Source of the DNA: Bacteroidales bacterium UBA4912
Lineage (GTDB): Bacteria; Bacteroidota; Bacteroidia; Bacteroidales; Dysgonomonadaceae
DNA: 6,531 nucleotides
Direction of reading: 5' to 3'
Assembly (NCBI GenBank): GCA_002398875.1
Contig: DHCC01000046.1
Span: 31,865-38,395 of the forward strand
This document shows positions 5,740 through 6,531 of the stretch, piece after piece. Both the position numbers and the translations under genes were made by a program. Below the pieces are notes generated by a model. The model had not been told where the DNA came from. It did not search any database and saw only the letters and a program-made list of their open reading frames with translations. Position 1 is the first letter of the stretch; the number at the start of each line of letters is the position of its first letter.

Positions 5740-5742
5740 GAA

Positions 5743-6009
5743 ATGGCTAAACAATCAGAAATTAGATATTTAACACCACTTTCAGTGGATGTAAAGAAAA
5801 AGAAATATTGCCGTTTCAAAAAGAACGGTATTAAGTATATCGATTATAAAGATCCTGAGTTTCTTAAGAAATTCCTGAACGAACAGGGTAAGATATTACC
5901 AAGAAGGATTACAGGAACATCTTTAAAGTTCCAGCGTCGTATAGCTCAAGCAGTGAAGAGAGCTCGTCACATTGCTCTTCTTCCTTATGTAACCGATTTA
6001 ATGAAATAA
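5743..6009 (+). CDS. rpsR: 30S ribosomal protein S18 (bS18)
   Basis: bS18 binds bS6 and 16S rRNA on the small-subunit platform. The 88-residue product has the full family length and the conserved core: KKYCRFKKNGIKYIDYKD (20-37), EQGKILPRRITGTS (47-60), KFQRRIAQAVKRARHIALLPY (62-82). Only C23 is present, so this is a form without the zinc-ribbon-like cysteine pairing seen in some bacteria, as in E. coli. The gene begins 3 nt after the rpsF stop and its ATG is set by the AAAGGAGG at 5727-5734. rplI follows 14 nt after its stop. The conserved gene order agrees with the S6-S18-L9 operon found across Bacteroidota and many other bacteria. Confidence 0.98.
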   Translation: MAKQSEIRYLTPLSVDVKKKKYCRFKKNGIKYIDYKDPEFLKKFLNEQGKILPRRITGTSLKFQRRIAQAVKRARHIALLPYVTDLMK

Positions 6010-6015
6010 AGGAGG
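6008..6015 (+). promoter_or_regulatory. Strong Shine-Dalgarno of rplI (AAAGGAGG)
   Basis: A second perfect AAAGGAGG overlaps the rpsR stop codon and stands 8 nt before the rplI ATG, the same sequence and the same spacing as at rpsR. The bases that follow are also alike (GATTAAGAA versus AATTAGAG before ATGG). Confidence 0.85.
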
Positions 6016-6023
6016 AATTAGAG

Positions 6024-6467
6024 ATGGAAGTAATATTAAAAGAAGATATACAGAATCTGGGATATAAAGATGATTTAGTGAATGTGAGAAAAGGGTACGC
6101 ACGCAACTACCTTATTCCACAGGGAAAAGCTATAATCGCTAGCGAATCAGCAAAGAAAGTTTTAGCTGAAAACCAGAAACAACGTGCTCATAAATTAGCA
6201 CAAATTAAAGCAGATGCTCAGGCAATTGCTGACAAAATGGAAGGTGTTTCATTGACTATTGGTGCTAAGACCAGCTCTACCGGAACAATCTTCGGATCTG
6301 TAACAAATATTCAGATTGCTGAAGCTCTTAATGAAAAAGGGTTTGAGATTGACCGCAAACTTATTCAGATTAAGGATCAGGTAAAAGAGGTGGGTAAATA
6401 CACTGCAGTAGTTAAACTACATAAAGAGGTATCTGTTGAAGTTCCATTCGAAGTGGTGGCAGAGTAA
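6024..6467 (+). CDS. rplI: 50S ribosomal protein L9 (bL9)
   Basis: bL9 is an elongated large-subunit protein near the L1 stalk base that affects reading-frame maintenance. The 147-residue length is standard. The N-terminal rRNA-binding domain reads MEVILKEDIQNLGYKDDLVN, then VRKGYARNYLIPQGKAIIA (21-39), the L9 signature. A connecting helix rich in Ala, Lys and Gln covers about 40-72. The C-terminal domain has the typical GTIFGSVTNIQIAEAL (87-102) and the final strand VSVEVPFEVVAE. Two in-frame stops, TAA then TAG (6465-6470), close the gene. It is the last gene of the operon and is followed after 24 nt by an intrinsic terminator. Confidence 0.98.
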   Translation: MEVILKEDIQNLGYKDDLVNVRKGYARNYLIPQGKAIIASESAKKVLAENQKQRAHKLAQIKADAQAIADKMEGVSLTIGAKTSSTGTIFGSVTNIQIAEALNEKGFEIDRKLIQIKDQVKEVGKYTAVVKLHKEVSVEVPFEVVAE

Positions 6468-6491
6468 TAGCAGAACTATATAAGATTATTT

Positions 6492-6529
6492 AAAAAGGGG
6501 TTGTTCCAAAAGAACAGCTCCTTTTTTTT
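6492..6529 (+). terminator. Rho-independent terminator of rpsF-rpsR-rplI
   Basis: The left arm (6492-6506) and right arm (6512-6526) pair over 15 bp, including two G-U wobbles and five A-U pairs at the base, around a 5-nt CAAAA loop. The hairpin runs into eight consecutive T at 6522-6529. Because the left arm starts with five A, the structure could also stop transcription arriving from the right on the minus strand. Confidence 0.9.
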
Positions 6530-6531
6530 GG

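Noticed and set aside
1..6531. Mobile element, CRISPR, defence or toxin-antitoxin system
   Set aside because: No direct repeat arrays, transposase or integrase motifs, tRNA-like sites or paired small unknown genes are present; every coding stretch is a conserved housekeeping gene.

Overview
The window reads as an ordinary chromosomal segment from a member of the Bacteroidota, most likely order Bacteroidales. The protein families and their sequence style fit this. So do promoter-like TAnnTTTG boxes in front of most transcription units, including one complete TTTG-N19-TATCTTTG promoter, and A/T-rich start regions that mostly lack a Shine-Dalgarno (SD) sequence. I cannot name the genus from this sequence alone. 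All nine genes are recognisable conserved bacterial genes. I see no mobile element, CRISPR array, tRNA, rRNA, toxin-antitoxin pair or defence system.

Layout. Positions 1-521 (minus strand) hold the N-terminal part of a long-form Xaa-Pro aminopeptidase that runs off the left edge. A 116-bp divergent region (522-637) follows, with back-to-back promoter boxes. Positions 638-2813 (plus strand) hold folB (dihydroneopterin aldolase), lptB (ATPase of the LPS transporter), ruvX/yqgF (pre-16S rRNA nuclease or Holliday-junction resolvase-like) and def (peptide deformylase). The last three are tightly packed and probably co-transcribed. Positions 2826-5106 (minus strand) hold pgl and zwf, which carry out the first two steps of the oxidative pentose phosphate pathway. 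They are transcribed zwf then pgl, and pgl converges on def with only 12 bp between them. A 192-bp divergent region (5107-5298) separates zwf from the plus-strand ribosomal protein operon rpsF-rpsR-rplI (5299-6467), which ends in a strong intrinsic terminator at 6492-6529.

Function. The genes cover housekeeping work: folate synthesis, LPS export, rRNA maturation, N-terminal deformylation, NADPH production and ribosome assembly. There is no single pathway across the window beyond zwf-pgl and the S6-S18-L9 operon.

The most interesting signal is in the ribosomal operon. rpsR and rplI each carry a perfect AAAGGAGG SD exactly 8 nt before the ATG, while the other start sites with visible upstream sequence have none, or at most a weak or poorly spaced purine run. 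In Bacteroidota the ribosome's anti-SD is reported to be sequestered by bS6, bS18 and bS21, so these SDs could give this operon a feedback sensor of its own products. This is an inference, but a testable one. No clearly new system was found.
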